64,000 nucleotides of DNA from Hyphomicrobiales bacterium (GCA_900472925.1 UCJU01000002.1:62001-126000); one strand, 5' to 3'; positions 8,442 through 17,851 are shown, counted from the stretch's first letter. Notes: a model not told the origin generated them from the letters alone. Numbers and translations are program-made.

Positions 8442-9512
8442 TTAATCGATACGGTCACCCCTTGCGTCAAAGATATGCAATTTGTCCGTCGGCAGCCCAA
8501 CTCTGATGGAGATGCCCGGCTGTAAAAGGGCGCGGTCCGATGAAAACAGCTTGAACGGAAGACCGTGAACGGCCAGATGCAGGATAATGCCGAGACCCGT
8601 TGGCTCGACAAGGTCCACCTTCGCCTCGATGCCGTGTGCCTCCGGAGAAACGACGACGTGTTCGGGTCGAATGCCGAGGGTTATCGCTTCGCCGTCTGGG
8701 ACCGCAACCTGCCGCCCCAGTGCCAATTCGCTGCCATCCGGCAATGCCATTGCGCTTCCGGAAGCCGTCTGCACGCATCGGCCTTCCAGAAAGTTCATTC
8801 CGGGGGAACCGATGAAGCCTGCGACGAACAGATTTGCCGGTCGATCATATAGATCAAGCGGCGCTCCGATCTGCTGAACGTAACCGTCATTCATGGCAAC
8901 GATGCGAGATGCGAGCGTCATCGCTTCGATCTGGTCGTGTGTCACGTAAACGGAGGTGGCACGCAGATCAGCATGCATTCGCTTTATTTCCGCACGCATC
9001 TGCTCACGCAGCCGCGCATCCAGGTTCGAGAGTGGTTCGTCGAAGAGGAATGCCTTCGGCTGGCGCACAATCGCCCGGCCCATGGCGACGCGTTGCCGCT
9101 GCCCGCCAGAAAGCGCCTTCGGACGCCGTGCGAGATAGGGGTCCAGACCAAGCTTGCTGGATGCCGAGGCAACCGCTGCCGCTATCACCTCCTTGGGGCT
9201 TTTGCGCAAACGCAGACTGTAACTCATGTTATCGGCAACACTCATATGCGGATAAAGTGCGTAGGACTGAAACACCATAGCGATATCACGGTCCTTTGGC
9301 TTGAGATCGTTGACCAGTTGCCCGTCGATAGAGAGCGTGCCTGACGTGATCTCCTCAAGACCCGCTATCATACGCAGCAAGGTGGATTTTCCGCAGCCAG
9401 ATGGGCCGACGAGGACAACAAACTCGCCATCGGCAATGGATAAATCGACGCCGTGCAGCACAGGATGATCGCCATAGGACTTGGCAACGCGATTGAGCTC
9501 GATGGAAGCCAT
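8442..9512 (-). CDS. ABC transporter ATP-binding protein, MalK/UgpC family
   Basis: 356 residues. Walker [10 protein letters not shown] (36-44), signature LSGGQRQRVAMGRA (134-147), Walker B FLFDEPLSNLD (155-165) and the H-loop YVTHDQIEAM are intact. The C-terminal ~120 residues form the OB/TOBE regulatory domain of carbohydrate (CUT1) importers (ALGIRPEHVV-type motif). This is the cytoplasmic motor of the importer encoded by 9516-12654, last gene of the operon and 3 bases behind the permease gene. Confidence 0.95.
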   Translation of the reverse strand: MASIELNRVAKSYGDHPVLHGVDLSIADGEFVVLVGPSGCGKSTLLRMIAGLEEITSGTLSIDGQLVNDLKPKDRDIAMVFQSYALYPHMSVADNMSYSLRLRKSPKEVIAAAVASASSKLGLDPYLARRPKALSGGQRQRVAMGRAIVRQPKAFLFDEPLSNLDARLREQMRAEIKRMHADLRATSVYVTHDQIEAMTLASRIVAMNDGYVQQIGAPLDLYDRPANLFVAGFIGSPGMNFLEGRCVQTASGSAMALPDGSELALGRQVAVPDGEAITLGIRPEHVVVSPEAHGIEAKVDLVEPTGLGIILHLAVHGLPFKLFSSDRALLQPGISIRVGLPTDKLHIFDARGDRID

Positions 9513-9515
9513 GGA

Positions 9516-10346
9516 TTATCCTTTCACCGCACCGGCCGTCAGGCCCTGCACGAGGTATCGTTGAATGAGCAGGAAGAAGAGGCATGCGGGGATCAACGCC
9601 AAAACGCCGGCCGCCATCATCTGTCCAAAATCGACCGAGAACTTAGAGACGAAGGTCAGCAAACCAACCGGGAAGGTCGCGCTTTCGTTTCCAGAAATCA
9701 GCATCAGAGCAAACAGCAGTTCGCTCCAGGCCGCCGTGAAGACGAAGCCAAGCGTTGCGGCAATGCCCGGCAAGGTCAGCGGCAGAATGATTTGCCGAAA
9801 CGCCATGAAGCGGCTGGCGCCATCGATCATCGCAGCTTCCTCGAGGTCTTTCGGAATACCGTCAAAAAAAGACTGCATCAGGAAGGTCGCGAAGGGAACG
9901 TTGAATGCCGTGTAGACAATGACAAGGCCGGTGAGGCTGTTCGTCAACCCCAGGGGCGATAGCATCTTGAAGATGGGCGCCACCAGCATGACCAGCGGAA
10001 ACATCTGCGTCACCAGCATCAGCCCGATGATCCAGTATTTGCCGCGGAAACGAAAACGCGAGAGCGCATAACCGGCAAGCGAAGCCAGGATGGTCACAGC
10101 AAAAGCTGTCGAGCCTGCAACGATGACGCTGTTCTTGAAGAAGGTTGGAAATGCGCTGTTTTCGATAACATAACGATAGTGATCCAGCGTCGCATGTGAG
10201 GGCCACATGCGCACGCCCTCACTGTAAAGAAGGTCGTTGGGAGTGACCGACACTTTGAGCAGCCAGAACAGCGGGAACAGTGCAAAGACGATGTAGAGAA
10301 GAAGCGCAAAACGATGCGCGATGGTGAGCAAAATCCTGCTGGTCAT
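9516..10346 (-). CDS. ABC transporter permease, CUT1 MalG/UgpE type
   Basis: 276 residues with six hydrophobic helices. The EAA loop (EEAAMIDGASRFMAFRQIIL, about 170-189) that docks on the ATPase is clear. The length, and the periplasmic loop with LYSEGVRMWPSHATLDHYRYV after helix 1, are typical of the MalG-side subunit. It sits 3 bases behind the partner permease and 3 bases ahead of the ATPase gene. Confidence 0.93.
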   Translation of the reverse strand: MTSRILLTIAHRFALLLYIVFALFPLFWLLKVSVTPNDLLYSEGVRMWPSHATLDHYRYVIENSAFPTFFKNSVIVAGSTAFAVTILASLAGYALSRFRFRGKYWIIGLMLVTQMFPLVMLVAPIFKMLSPLGLTNSLTGLVIVYTAFNVPFATFLMQSFFDGIPKDLEEAAMIDGASRFMAFRQIILPLTLPGIAATLGFVFTAAWSELLFALMLISGNESATFPVGLLTFVSKFSVDFGQMMAAGVLALIPACLFFLLIQRYLVQGLTAGAVKG

Positions 10347-10349
10347 GGG

Positions 10350-11282
10350 TCAATCCTTCTCGATAAGGCGTTGGCGCATGATGACGATGATCATGGAATA
10401 GGCGAGGAGAAGCACAAGAAGTGCCAGCGCAATGGCGGATGCGTAACCAAAATCCAGCCTCTTGAAGGCTTGCGTGAAGATGTAGCTCGCAACGATCTGC
10501 GTCCGGTCTGCCGGTCCGCCGTTGGTCATGACGATGATCAAGTCCGCGAAATTGGCAATCCAGACCGTGCGCAGCAACACCGTGATTGCGATGGTCGGCG
10601 CGAGGAACGGGACGGTGATGGATGTGAAGCGCTGTAACGGGGTCGCCCCGTCGATGGATGCGGCTTCATAGAGATCGCGCGGGATTGCCTGCAAGGCGGC
10701 CAGCAACGTGATCGCGAAGAACGGAATACCCCACCAGACATTGGCGATAATTGGCCCCCACATGGCCAGATGCGGGTCAGAAAGAATATTGTTGGGTGCG
10801 GAAAGCAGCCCGAGCGACGCCATCCAGTGCGGCAAGGGACCGATGACCGGATTGAACATCCAAGCCCAGTTAAGCCCGGCAAGAAAGGTGGGTACGGCCC
10901 AGGGTAAAAAGACGAGCGCCTGCACCACGCCACGGCCTGCGAACGGCTTATCCAGCAACAGAGCGAGGATAAGTCCGAAGGAGAATTGGAGAAAGACTGA
11001 AGCACCGGTCCACCAAAGTGTGTTCTTCAGCGCGCGGTAGAAGGCGACATCCTGTGAAAGTTCTCTGAAATGGTCGAGCCCGACAAAACCTCCCGAGAAG
11101 GGGTTGAGCAACTGAACGTCGCGGAAGGCGTAAGACAACCCCAAAACCAGTGGCACCATCATGACTGTGATGATGAGGACCAGGACCGGCGCGCTGTAAA
11201 GCCATGGCTCAGCCGAGCTGGCAAGACGCTGCAATGCGGGTTTACGCGGAGCCAAAGGCCCGGCGCTTTGCGTATAAGACAT
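10350..11282 (-). CDS. ABC transporter permease, CUT1 MalF/UgpA type
   Basis: 310 residues from the ATG at 11282, which has GGGGAG seven bases upstream; an open frame extends 13 codons further but without a ribosome site. Helix 1 (WLYSAPVLVLIITVMMVPLVL), the loop PFSGGFVGLDHFRELSQD and the EAA motif (YEAASIDGATPLQRFTSITV) identify the MalF-side channel subunit. It forms the translocation pore with the 9516-10346 product. Confidence 0.93.
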   Translation of the reverse strand: MSYTQSAGPLAPRKPALQRLASSAEPWLYSAPVLVLIITVMMVPLVLGLSYAFRDVQLLNPFSGGFVGLDHFRELSQDVAFYRALKNTLWWTGASVFLQFSFGLILALLLDKPFAGRGVVQALVFLPWAVPTFLAGLNWAWMFNPVIGPLPHWMASLGLLSAPNNILSDPHLAMWGPIIANVWWGIPFFAITLLAALQAIPRDLYEAASIDGATPLQRFTSITVPFLAPTIAITVLLRTVWIANFADLIIVMTNGGPADRTQIVASYIFTQAFKRLDFGYASAIALALLVLLLAYSMIIVIMRQRLIEKD

Positions 11283-11349
11283 CAGATGCTCCCCAGCGAA
11301 ATACGGCGACGGAGGCGCCATGCGCTGATATAGATTGGTCCTGAACCAG

Positions 11350-11393
11350 AGAGATGATCAGGCAGCGCGCATTGCTACGCGCCGCCTGTCTCT
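11350..11393 (-). terminator. Hairpin directly behind the sugar-type SBP gene
   Basis: Nested inverted repeats AGAGA...CAGGC-A-GCGCG / CGCGC-C-GCCTG-TCTCT with an 8-base loop lie 1 base after the SBP stop on the minus strand. There is no T tract, so it is more likely an mRNA-stabilising or partial-termination structure that raises binding protein over membrane subunits than a full terminator. Confidence 0.6.
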
Positions 11394-11394
11394 A

Positions 11395-12654
11395 TCATTT
11401 CGATTTCAGGAACTTTTGCTGAGCCTTGGTCAGGTAATCAGCCCACTGCTTGGCGAGTTCTTCCGGGGTGATGTCACCCAGAAGTGCCTCCTGCGATGTC
11501 TTGATGACGAGCGAGTCCTTGAAGAAGGCGAATTCTTCGAGATAAGTCGGCATGGTCGTTGGCACGGCATTCTTGTCCGCCAGTTCCTCGAACCAACCCT
11601 TGAACTGCTCGCTGGCATAGAAGGGGTCTTTTTCTGCCGAGGTGTGAACCGGAAGCGCACCGGTTTTCTTGTTCCACTCGATGTTGCCTTCTGGCCCTTC
11701 CAGCGTTTCGATCAGCTTCCAAGACAAGTCCTTGCTCTTGGACGACGCCATCATCGACCAGCCGGCAAAGCCGATTGTCGGGAACGTCTTGCCATCCGGT
11801 CCCTTCGGCATCGTCATAACTCCGAAATCTTCGGCCTTCATGCGTTGTGCAATGGCAATGAGAGCATCAGGGTCCTGATCAAGAAAAGCGCATGTCCCGG
11901 AATAGAAACCGGCCACGATCTCGTTGAAGCCCCAGTTTACGCTGTCTTTCGGCGCATAACCGTTCTTGTAGAGATCAACGACATAGGTCAGGCCCTTAAC
12001 CCAGCCCGGGCTGTCAAAGGTCGACGTTCCATCTTTGGTGAAAAACTCGTTGGAGCCAGCCATTGCGGCACCGAACATGACCCAGCCGTTCAGCCCGCCA
12101 GGGCCGCCGCGCAGGCAATATCCATATTTTCCGGGAATAGCGGCAATCTTCTTGGAGGCATCGGCGAATTCGTCAAGCGTCTTCGGCGGTTCCTTCACGC
12201 CTGCCTGTTCCAGCAGCTTCTTGTTGTAGAACATGGCCCGCAGATAAAAACCGTAGGGCAGCATATAGGCTGTGTTCTTGACGTCGCGACCAAGCTCCAG
12301 CGTGCGTGCGCTCAAACCGGCGGTGTGTTCCCACTTTGCAAGATAGGGCTCAAGGCTTTCGAGCATGCCGTTATTGGCATAGAGCGACAGCCACGTATCG
12401 GGCATTTCAAGCACATCGGGAACATCACCAGCCGAGACCATCGTGGCGAATTTCTGGAAAGCTTCGCTCCATGGAAGCGAAACGATTTCCACCTTGGTAC
12501 CGGGGTTAGCGGCTTCGAATTTGGAAACGAGGCCCTTCAGGGTCTCGGTGCGTTCGGGGCTCGTGATCACTTCCACGAGTTTCAATGTCGTGTCCGCCAG
12601 TGCCGTTCCGGCCATCAAGACGGTAAAGAGTGTTGCTGCTACCAGTTTTTTCAT
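11395..12654 (-). CDS. ABC transporter solute-binding protein, family 1 (sugar type)
   Basis: 419 residues with signal peptide MKKLVAATLFTVLMAGTALA. The mature part (DTTLKLVEVITSPERTETLK, KFEAANPGTKVEIVSLPWSE) is the classic start of SBP family 1. Aromatic residues that usually stack on sugars are present (TWLSLYANN, RGGPGGLNGWVMFG, IGFAGWSMM). It should deliver its ligand to the 9516-11282 permease pair. It follows the PLP-lyase gene by 41 bases, so the ligand may be a compound that the lyase then cleaves. Confidence 0.92.
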   Translation of the reverse strand: MKKLVAATLFTVLMAGTALADTTLKLVEVITSPERTETLKGLVSKFEAANPGTKVEIVSLPWSEAFQKFATMVSAGDVPDVLEMPDTWLSLYANNGMLESLEPYLAKWEHTAGLSARTLELGRDVKNTAYMLPYGFYLRAMFYNKKLLEQAGVKEPPKTLDEFADASKKIAAIPGKYGYCLRGGPGGLNGWVMFGAAMAGSNEFFTKDGTSTFDSPGWVKGLTYVVDLYKNGYAPKDSVNWGFNEIVAGFYSGTCAFLDQDPDALIAIAQRMKAEDFGVMTMPKGPDGKTFPTIGFAGWSMMASSKSKDLSWKLIETLEGPEGNIEWNKKTGALPVHTSAEKDPFYASEQFKGWFEELADKNAVPTTMPTYLEEFAFFKDSLVIKTSQEALLGDITPEELAKQWADYLTKAQQKFLKSK

Positions 12655-12695
12655 TGCGTTCTCCCATTTTTTTGTCGTCGTTCGTCGTCAATGCA

Positions 12696-13871
12696 TCAGG
12701 CGGCGGCAGATGCCTCCCTGATCGCAGGTTCAAGATCGTTCCAGAGTGCTTCAGTGCCCTCAAGACCGACATGCAGGCGCACGGAGCGCGGGCTGATACC
12801 GAACGTATGCGCTGAATTCGGCTGCGCCTTTTGTTCGAGCACCACTTCACCAGGGACAATCAGGCTCTCATGCCCTCCCCAGGAAACACCAAGTTTGAAA
12901 AGTTCGAGACGGTCGGCAAAGGCCCTGACATCCACGCCCTCGCGAAAGATGAATGAAAACAGGCCGGACGTACCGTTAAGGCCAGGCGGCAGGCGGTTGA
13001 CCAACCCCGGGTGGCATACGGTTTCGACGACATCGAGCGCCTGCAACCGCGAGGCGATTTCGAGAGCCGAATCCTGATGCGCTTTCATTCGAATAGGCAG
13101 GGTCCGCAGTCCGCGGATCAAGAGCCAGGCATCAAACGGAGACATCTTGCCGCCCAGATACGGATAAGCCTCGGCCCGGATGTTGTCGATCAATGCTTTT
13201 GAACCTGCAACGATGCCTGACACCACGTCGCTATGGCCGCCAAGATATTTCGAAGCGGAATGCACAACCATATCAACGCCAAGAGACAGAGGATTTTGAA
13301 AAATCGGGCTCGCCCACGAGTTGTCGATCATCGAAATCGCACCGTGACGACGAGCAATCGCGGCCAACGCGCCAACATCATGCGCTTCCATGACCCAGCT
13401 GGTCGGGCTCTCCATATAGAAAAGCTTTGCACCCGGCATCGCTTTGTCGACGGCAGCCTCATCACGACCGTCGACATAGGTCACGCCGATATTCATACGC
13501 TTCATCAATGTGCCGAAGAGACGAAACGCATCCGGATAGATATGGCGCACGGCAACTATACGGTCCCCCGGCGAAACGAACGACAGTACCGTCGAGGAAA
13601 TCGCTGCCATTCCACTGGCAAATCCCAGAGCATCTTCGGCACCTTCAAGCTTGGCCAGCATTTCCTCGAACATCCGAACCGTGGGGTTCAAACCACGTGT
13701 ATAGACGGGGCGACTTTTCTCGCCGCGATAGGTGGCGACCATTTCATCATAGCTTGAGAATGTGAAAAGCGAGGTCTGGACGATAGGCGGCACAACAGCC
13801 TCAAAGGCGTGTGTTGCATCATGAGCAACGATTAGCGATGCGGGATCATAGAGATCATTGCCTTGGCTCAT
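12696..13871 (-). CDS. PLP-dependent Cys/Met metabolism enzyme (cystathionine beta-lyase/gamma-lyase family)
   Basis: 391 residues, the usual length for the family. PLP Lys208 lies in SASKYLGGHSD (205-215), Asp183 in MIDNSWASP pairs with the pyridine nitrogen, and Tyr58-Thr59-Arg60 (YTRG) is the phosphate-binding segment contributed by the neighbouring subunit. Members cleave or form C-S bonds of cystathionine, cysteine conjugates or methionine; the exact reaction cannot be read from motifs. It overlaps the upstream gntR gene by 4 bases and precedes a complete ABC importer, so it likely degrades the imported compound rather than serving core methionine synthesis. Confidence 0.85.
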   Translation of the reverse strand: MSQGNDLYDPASLIVAHDATHAFEAVVPPIVQTSLFTFSSYDEMVATYRGEKSRPVYTRGLNPTVRMFEEMLAKLEGAEDALGFASGMAAISSTVLSFVSPGDRIVAVRHIYPDAFRLFGTLMKRMNIGVTYVDGRDEAAVDKAMPGAKLFYMESPTSWVMEAHDVGALAAIARRHGAISMIDNSWASPIFQNPLSLGVDMVVHSASKYLGGHSDVVSGIVAGSKALIDNIRAEAYPYLGGKMSPFDAWLLIRGLRTLPIRMKAHQDSALEIASRLQALDVVETVCHPGLVNRLPPGLNGTSGLFSFIFREGVDVRAFADRLELFKLGVSWGGHESLIVPGEVVLEQKAQPNSAHTFGISPRSVRLHVGLEGTEALWNDLEPAIREASAAA

Positions 13872-14587
13872 TTGGACATATCCTTGATATCTTCCTCGAC
13901 AATAGCGAGGATTTTCAACGTTTCTTCGCGCGCAGCCACCGCATCGGCTGCGACGATCGCGTTGAAAAGCGTGCGGTGGAACGGAAAGGAACGCGCTGCG
14001 AAATCCGGCCTGTCAAAAGGTTTCGACCAGAACCGCTCAAAACCCTCACGCATCTGCTCCAGGAGCTGTTTGAACAGCGAATTATGGGTCGCATCATAGA
14101 TGGAAAGGTGAAAGGCGAGATCGGCCTTGCCCGACGTGCCTTCAGCGAGATGAACACGTTCCATCTCCTCCAGCCGCAAGCGCATGGTTTCAATGTCGTC
14201 GTCTTTTCTCCGACGCGCGGCAGCCATGGAGGCCTCGACCTCTATTCCACGGCGCACCTCAAGCGTCATCAACAGGGCATCCCGAAGGCTTTCCGCTTCA
14301 ATTGAAATCGGCATGTGCAGGGTCGCACTCGAAATCGGCTTGAGCAGATAGTTGCCGCTCCCCTTGCGGCTATCGATAACCCCGAGCGCCTGAAATTTGC
14401 GGATAACCTCTCTTATGGTGGAACGGCCGACACCTAAAGCCGCCATGAGTTCACGTTCGGCAGGCAGGCGGCTACCAGCTTTCAAACCTGCCCTTGCGAC
14501 GAACTCGGCGAGTGCGGCCTCGACCTGACGCACCCGGTCAACCGCCGGCAAGGGTGTCATCAGATGATTGTCCGCCGATTTGTACAT
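13868..14587 (-). CDS. GntR-family transcriptional regulator (FadR subfamily, FCD domain)
   Basis: About 239 residues if started at the ATG at 14587, which has GGGG seven bases upstream and gives a normal family length; an in-frame ATG at 14641 has no visible Shine-Dalgarno. The winged HTH is clear (SRLPAERELMAALGVGRSTI, then REVIRKFQALGVIDSRKGSG), followed by a helical FCD ligand domain (EVRRGIEVEASMAAARRRKD, HLSIYDATHNSLFKQLLEQM). First gene of the minus-strand operon, so it most likely controls the lyase and importer in response to their substrate. A short near-palindrome with core GTCTGAC (14618-14624) lies just upstream of this start. Confidence 0.9.
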   Translation of the reverse strand: MYKSADNHLMTPLPAVDRVRQVEAALAEFVARAGLKAGSRLPAERELMAALGVGRSTIREVIRKFQALGVIDSRKGSGNYLLKPISSATLHMPISIEAESLRDALLMTLEVRRGIEVEASMAAARRRKDDDIETMRLRLEEMERVHLAEGTSGKADLAFHLSIYDATHNSLFKQLLEQMREGFERFWSKPFDRPDFAARSFPFHRTLFNAIVAADAVAAREETLKILAIVEEDIKDMSK

Positions 14588-15085
14588 CGCAAAACCCCGA
14601 CCCAACTTGAATAATTGGTCTGACATCTTACCGGTTATCATAAGTTAGAAATTTATCAAATGGATATTTTTCGGGAATCCATCTGGCAGTGAGCTCATTC
14701 ACCGATGCCGGCCGGCATTTTCATTTCCTAGAGCCCCTGCTTAGAAACTATGAGCTTAGAGACCTGTTTCCACTGAGATGTCCTCCCCTCGGCCGAACGG
14801 TACGTCGGGGTGATCGACAGGAAGATTGAGATTTCCCTCTTCCGCCGTCTCGACGCTTCGTCACTGGGGAAAGCCACAACTGTTACCATGGAGCCGCTAC
14901 TTTCGAGGCAAATGACCGCGACAGCCCAGCGCATTCCCCTGCAAGCCTCGACGTCAGGATAGTTCCGGGTAGTAGTCAATATCCGCTGTTGGCAAGACGC
15001 TTACAGGGGAGCAATTGGCCCACTGCGGCCATCGATCCGGGCAACATCCAGTACTTGGCGCTTCACGCACTGGGCAAGAGATGGT
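14588..15085. other. Gene-free stretch with possible GntR operator
   Basis: About 500 bases upstream of gntR. The core GTC-T-GAC at 14618-14624 is the sort of short dyad FadR-type regulators bind. A minus-strand open frame of 83 codons (14728-14979) matches no family I know and has no clear ribosome site. No repeat or mobile-element ends were seen. Confidence 0.3.
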
Positions 15086-15781
15086 TCATAAGGACGCGCC
15101 TTTACTTCCGAGGATACGAGCCCTTGCTACACTTCCCGCCTTACGGACGATCATGTGCGGGTGTCGTTCACAAAACTCAGCAACCGGCAAAAGCTCAGCT
15201 TTTGGACGTGCCGCAATCTGGCTGGCGATTGCTTCTCCTATTACGAAGTCCTCGCCGATCAGATTTATGAGGAACTCGGGCTCAGACAGATCAAGAGATG
15301 GAACAAGCGCAGGTATGATATCGTCAGCGTTACCCCTAAGTCGCAGGGACGACAACAAGTCGCGGAGCGCAGCCTGGTCCTCCGCGAGGAGCGCGGCATT
15401 AGGATGCTGCTCGCTAACATAGTCGTCTATCTGCTTTGCCTTGACAGCAGCGGCTAAGAACCCTTCCAGCGTTTCAAATACGATCCGGCTATCACCGTCA
15501 TGCGCAAGGTAAAGCACCATTCCCTTTAAGGGCGTTGCGCAGATAAGAACGTGGTAATCACTTGTTTCTGGATCGTCCAAAACAATGCCCAGGAGAGCTT
15601 GGACTACCGGATGGAACTGGCGAAACTCTTTCGACATGTCGAAAGATTGGTTCAACGACAAGAGACCGATGGCTTCATCGGACCTTAAGCTTTCATGCAA
15701 TCCATTCAGGGATGAAAAGTAAGAACGGCATTGCTCGGAGAGTAGCTCATCCGCCGTTAATTCTGTAAGATCATGGTCCAT
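15086..15781 (-). CDS. Hypothetical protein, SUKH/SMI1-like features
   Basis: 231 residues. The stretch VLICATPLKGMVLYLAHDGD followed by SRIVFETLEGFLAAA resembles the central strands and the final helix of SMI1/KNR4 (SUKH) proteins, many of which are immunity proteins against polymorphic toxins. The C-terminal half (LSEPEFLINLIGEDFVIGEA, ELLPVAEFCERHPHMIVRKA) is helical and repeat-like. No toxin gene is next to it. The family assignment is tentative. Confidence 0.5.
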   Translation of the reverse strand: MDHDLTELTADELLSEQCRSYFSSLNGLHESLRSDEAIGLLSLNQSFDMSKEFRQFHPVVQALLGIVLDDPETSDYHVLICATPLKGMVLYLAHDGDSRIVFETLEGFLAAAVKAKQIDDYVSEQHPNAALLAEDQAALRDLLSSLRLRGNADDIIPALVPSLDLSEPEFLINLIGEDFVIGEAIASQIAARPKAELLPVAEFCERHPHMIVRKAGSVARARILGSKGASL

Positions 15782-15900
15782 CAGCTGTTCCGCAAGGCAT
15801 CATCTTTTTCCGCTATGTTCTCTTTTCTAATATAGATCGGCGAGTGCATTGGGCAACGTCAGCATCTGGCGCAGCGCAAGGCAGTGGTTTGCCTAGGCGG

Positions 15901-16404
15901 CTATTCGCTCAGTTTCCTCACGATCTCCGCAACACTTTGCTCAACAGACAGAAGAGAGGTATCTATGCGCAGATCAGGCATCCAAGCCTCGTAGTGCCTG
16001 TTCTGGATTGCCGCCCATGATGGCGGGGATAGTCCATCGACAGAAGGTGGCCTTGTCTCGGCGCGATGGCGGTGGACCGCAGCATCGGAGCAAACGATTT
16101 CAACTTCGATGAACTTAGTACCAGCTCCAGCGGCTACGTCTCGGAATGCATTTCGGGTTGTAGGCAAAGGGTTTACGGAGTCTGCGATAACCGTGTGCCC
16201 GAGCAGCAGGTTATCGGTCGCCAATTTATAGACTGTCACATAGCCGCTTGGGCCGACATCCATCCCTTCCGCTAATGGTGCGGATGTACGGATTGCCTGC
16301 TCGACTGTGTCCACTCTCAGATAAAACGCGCTAATCTTCCGTGCCAAGGCTTGAGCAACGGTGCTTTTTCCTGATCCAGGCAGTCCGCCAAAAATTATAA
16401 GCAT
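15901..16404 (-). CDS. P-loop ATPase / small-molecule kinase-like protein (AAA_33 type)
   Basis: 167 residues from the ATG at 16404, which has GGGGAGGA just upstream; the open frame continues 19 codons further without a ribosome site. Walker A GGLPGSGKST lies at residues 6-15, and a nucleoside-kinase-like layout follows (FYLRVDTVEQAIR, HTVIADSVNPLPTTRNAFRD, then the lid region HRHRAETRPPSVDGL). The family contains gluconate-kinase- and chloramphenicol-phosphotransferase-like enzymes. The phosphoryl acceptor is unknown. It stands alone. Confidence 0.75.
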   Translation of the reverse strand: MLIIFGGLPGSGKSTVAQALARKISAFYLRVDTVEQAIRTSAPLAEGMDVGPSGYVTVYKLATDNLLLGHTVIADSVNPLPTTRNAFRDVAAGAGTKFIEVEIVCSDAAVHRHRAETRPPSVDGLSPPSWAAIQNRHYEAWMPDLRIDTSLLSVEQSVAEIVRKLSE

Positions 16405-16571
16405 TGTTCCTCCCCGCCCCGCGAATGCCATCCTAGCGGCATTGTCTTTCAATGTCTCCAATGTGGCCTATTCCAGTCTGCCCACTTCTGCTGGTGGGGC
16501 AAAGTGCTCGTGCCGATTGCAAACCGAAACATACCGATTGATTCGGAGAGGTCATCCTAAAAGGTGTCGAT

Positions 16572-16979
16572 TCAGGTTTCTGCCCGGCTGTCGAACCGCT
16601 CCTGGGCTTCCTCTATTTCGAGCTTATTCTGTCTGCTCCAAATCACCAGTGAGGCAACTTGTCTCGCAAATGAGTTCCCAAGCTCGGTCAACTCGTACGT
16701 CACACTCGGTGGAATCGTTGGCTCGACATGACGTAGGATATGTCCATCGCGCTCTAGACGACGTAGCGTCAATGTCATCATTCTCTGCGAGATGCCCACG
16801 AGCGAACGTTCAAGCTCACGGTACCGTCGAGGTCCCGCTGAGAGTTCGGCGAGCGCCATCACAGTCCACTGTTCGCCCAAACGATCAAGCACAAGTCGTA
16901 TTCCGCAGTCCTCGTGATCAGGCGAGCTGCAGGGTTCTATCGTAGCTTCGCTACGAACAATGTTGTGCGTGGCGGACAT
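16572..16979 (-). CDS. HxlR-family transcriptional regulator
   Basis: 135 residues. The winged HTH has the family pattern CGIRLVLDRLGEQWTVMALA, ELSAGPRRYRELERSLVGIS, QRMMTLTLRRLERDGHILRH, then the wing SVTYELTELG. The N-terminal Cys (C17, C25) agrees with redox- or electrophile-sensing HxlR proteins. It is divergent from the NAD(P)-binding oxidoreductase at 17051 with 71 bases between, the usual arrangement for an HxlR regulator and its target. Confidence 0.92.
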   Translation of the reverse strand: MSATHNIVRSEATIEPCSSPDHEDCGIRLVLDRLGEQWTVMALAELSAGPRRYRELERSLVGISQRMMTLTLRRLERDGHILRHVEPTIPPSVTYELTELGNSFARQVASLVIWSRQNKLEIEEAQERFDSRAET

Positions 16980-17050
16980 GATTGTGCCTCCTTATGTGCC
17001 GGATCGCAAATTCCTAGACTAGCAAAATCACAACGGAAAGAGATACCTCC

Positions 17051-17851
17051 ATGATTTTGATAACTGGCGCTTCAGGACAGCTTGCATCACTCGTAGTCGA
17101 TAGAGTGAGGGAGGCGGGCCTTTCAATCGAGACGGCCAGTCGGTCACCAGACGCTGACCGTCCTATGAATTTTGACGAGCCCGACACACTGGACTTCGCG
17201 GGTATCTCAACGCTTTTTCTCCTCTCCGCTGGCTATGCTGAGGATGACGTTGTCATACGGCGACACGGCCGTGTTATCACCGCGGCGCTTCGACAGGGCG
17301 TTAAACACGTTGTCTACACCAGCCTATCGGCGGCCAGTGATCACCTTGGTTTCGCGCTTGCCCACCGCTGGACCGAACGGGCCTTGATAGAAAGTGGTCT
17401 TACGTTCACGATCCTGCGCAACGGCCTTTACGCAGAACTTATCGGCATGCTCGCCGCCCCGCGTGACGGACGGATCACGGTACCCTTCGGCACCGCTCCG
17501 ATAGCGGCGGTGGCGAGAGCCGACTTGGCCGACGCGGCATTCAAGGTCCTGAGCAACCCAGAGGCCCACGCGGGTGTCACATACGAGCTATCAGGCGTTG
17601 CGCCATTCTCCGTCCCTGAATTGGCGCAGCGACTCGACGTCAGTTATGAGTCATCGAGCTTACAGTATGAGCGTAAACGACTATCGAAATTGCCGCTTCT
17701 GCCATTTCAGGCTCCGATGCTTCTATCGATTTCTTCAACTGCTATGGCGGGCTTCCTGAACTGTGGTGTCAGCGACCTTGAAAAACTCGTTTCGAAACCA
17801 CGCGACGCACTCTCGGTTGCGTGCGACGCCGCGCGGCAGCACAGCTCTTAA
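17051..17851 (+). CDS. NAD(P)-binding NmrA-like / QOR2-type oxidoreductase
   Basis: 266 residues. The N-terminal nucleotide-binding motif GASGQLASLVVDRV (residues 6-19) and the following layout (VKHVVYTSLSAASDH, LIESGLTFTILRNGLYAEL) match the NmrA/QorB atypical short-chain dehydrogenases, which reduce quinones or sense NADP(H). YTSLS replaces the classical YxxxK site. Divergently transcribed from the HxlR regulator, so probably induced by quinone or electrophile stress. Confidence 0.88.
   Translation: MILITGASGQLASLVVDRVREAGLSIETASRSPDADRPMNFDEPDTLDFAGISTLFLLSAGYAEDDVVIRRHGRVITAALRQGVKHVVYTSLSAASDHLGFALAHRWTERALIESGLTFTILRNGLYAELIGMLAAPRDGRITVPFGTAPIAAVARADLADAAFKVLSNPEAHAGVTYELSGVAPFSVPELAQRLDVSYESSSLQYERKRLSKLPLLPFQAPMLLSISSTAMAGFLNCGVSDLEKLVSKPRDALSVACDAARQHSS

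Noticed and set aside
12696-13871. Assignment as housekeeping MetC
   Set aside because: Motifs do not separate the lyase from gamma-lyase or gamma-synthase types, and the operon context points to catabolism of an imported compound.
14728-14979. 83-codon minus-strand frame upstream of gntR
   Set aside because: No ribosome site, no recognised family, and unusual composition; kept only as a note in the gene-free stretch.
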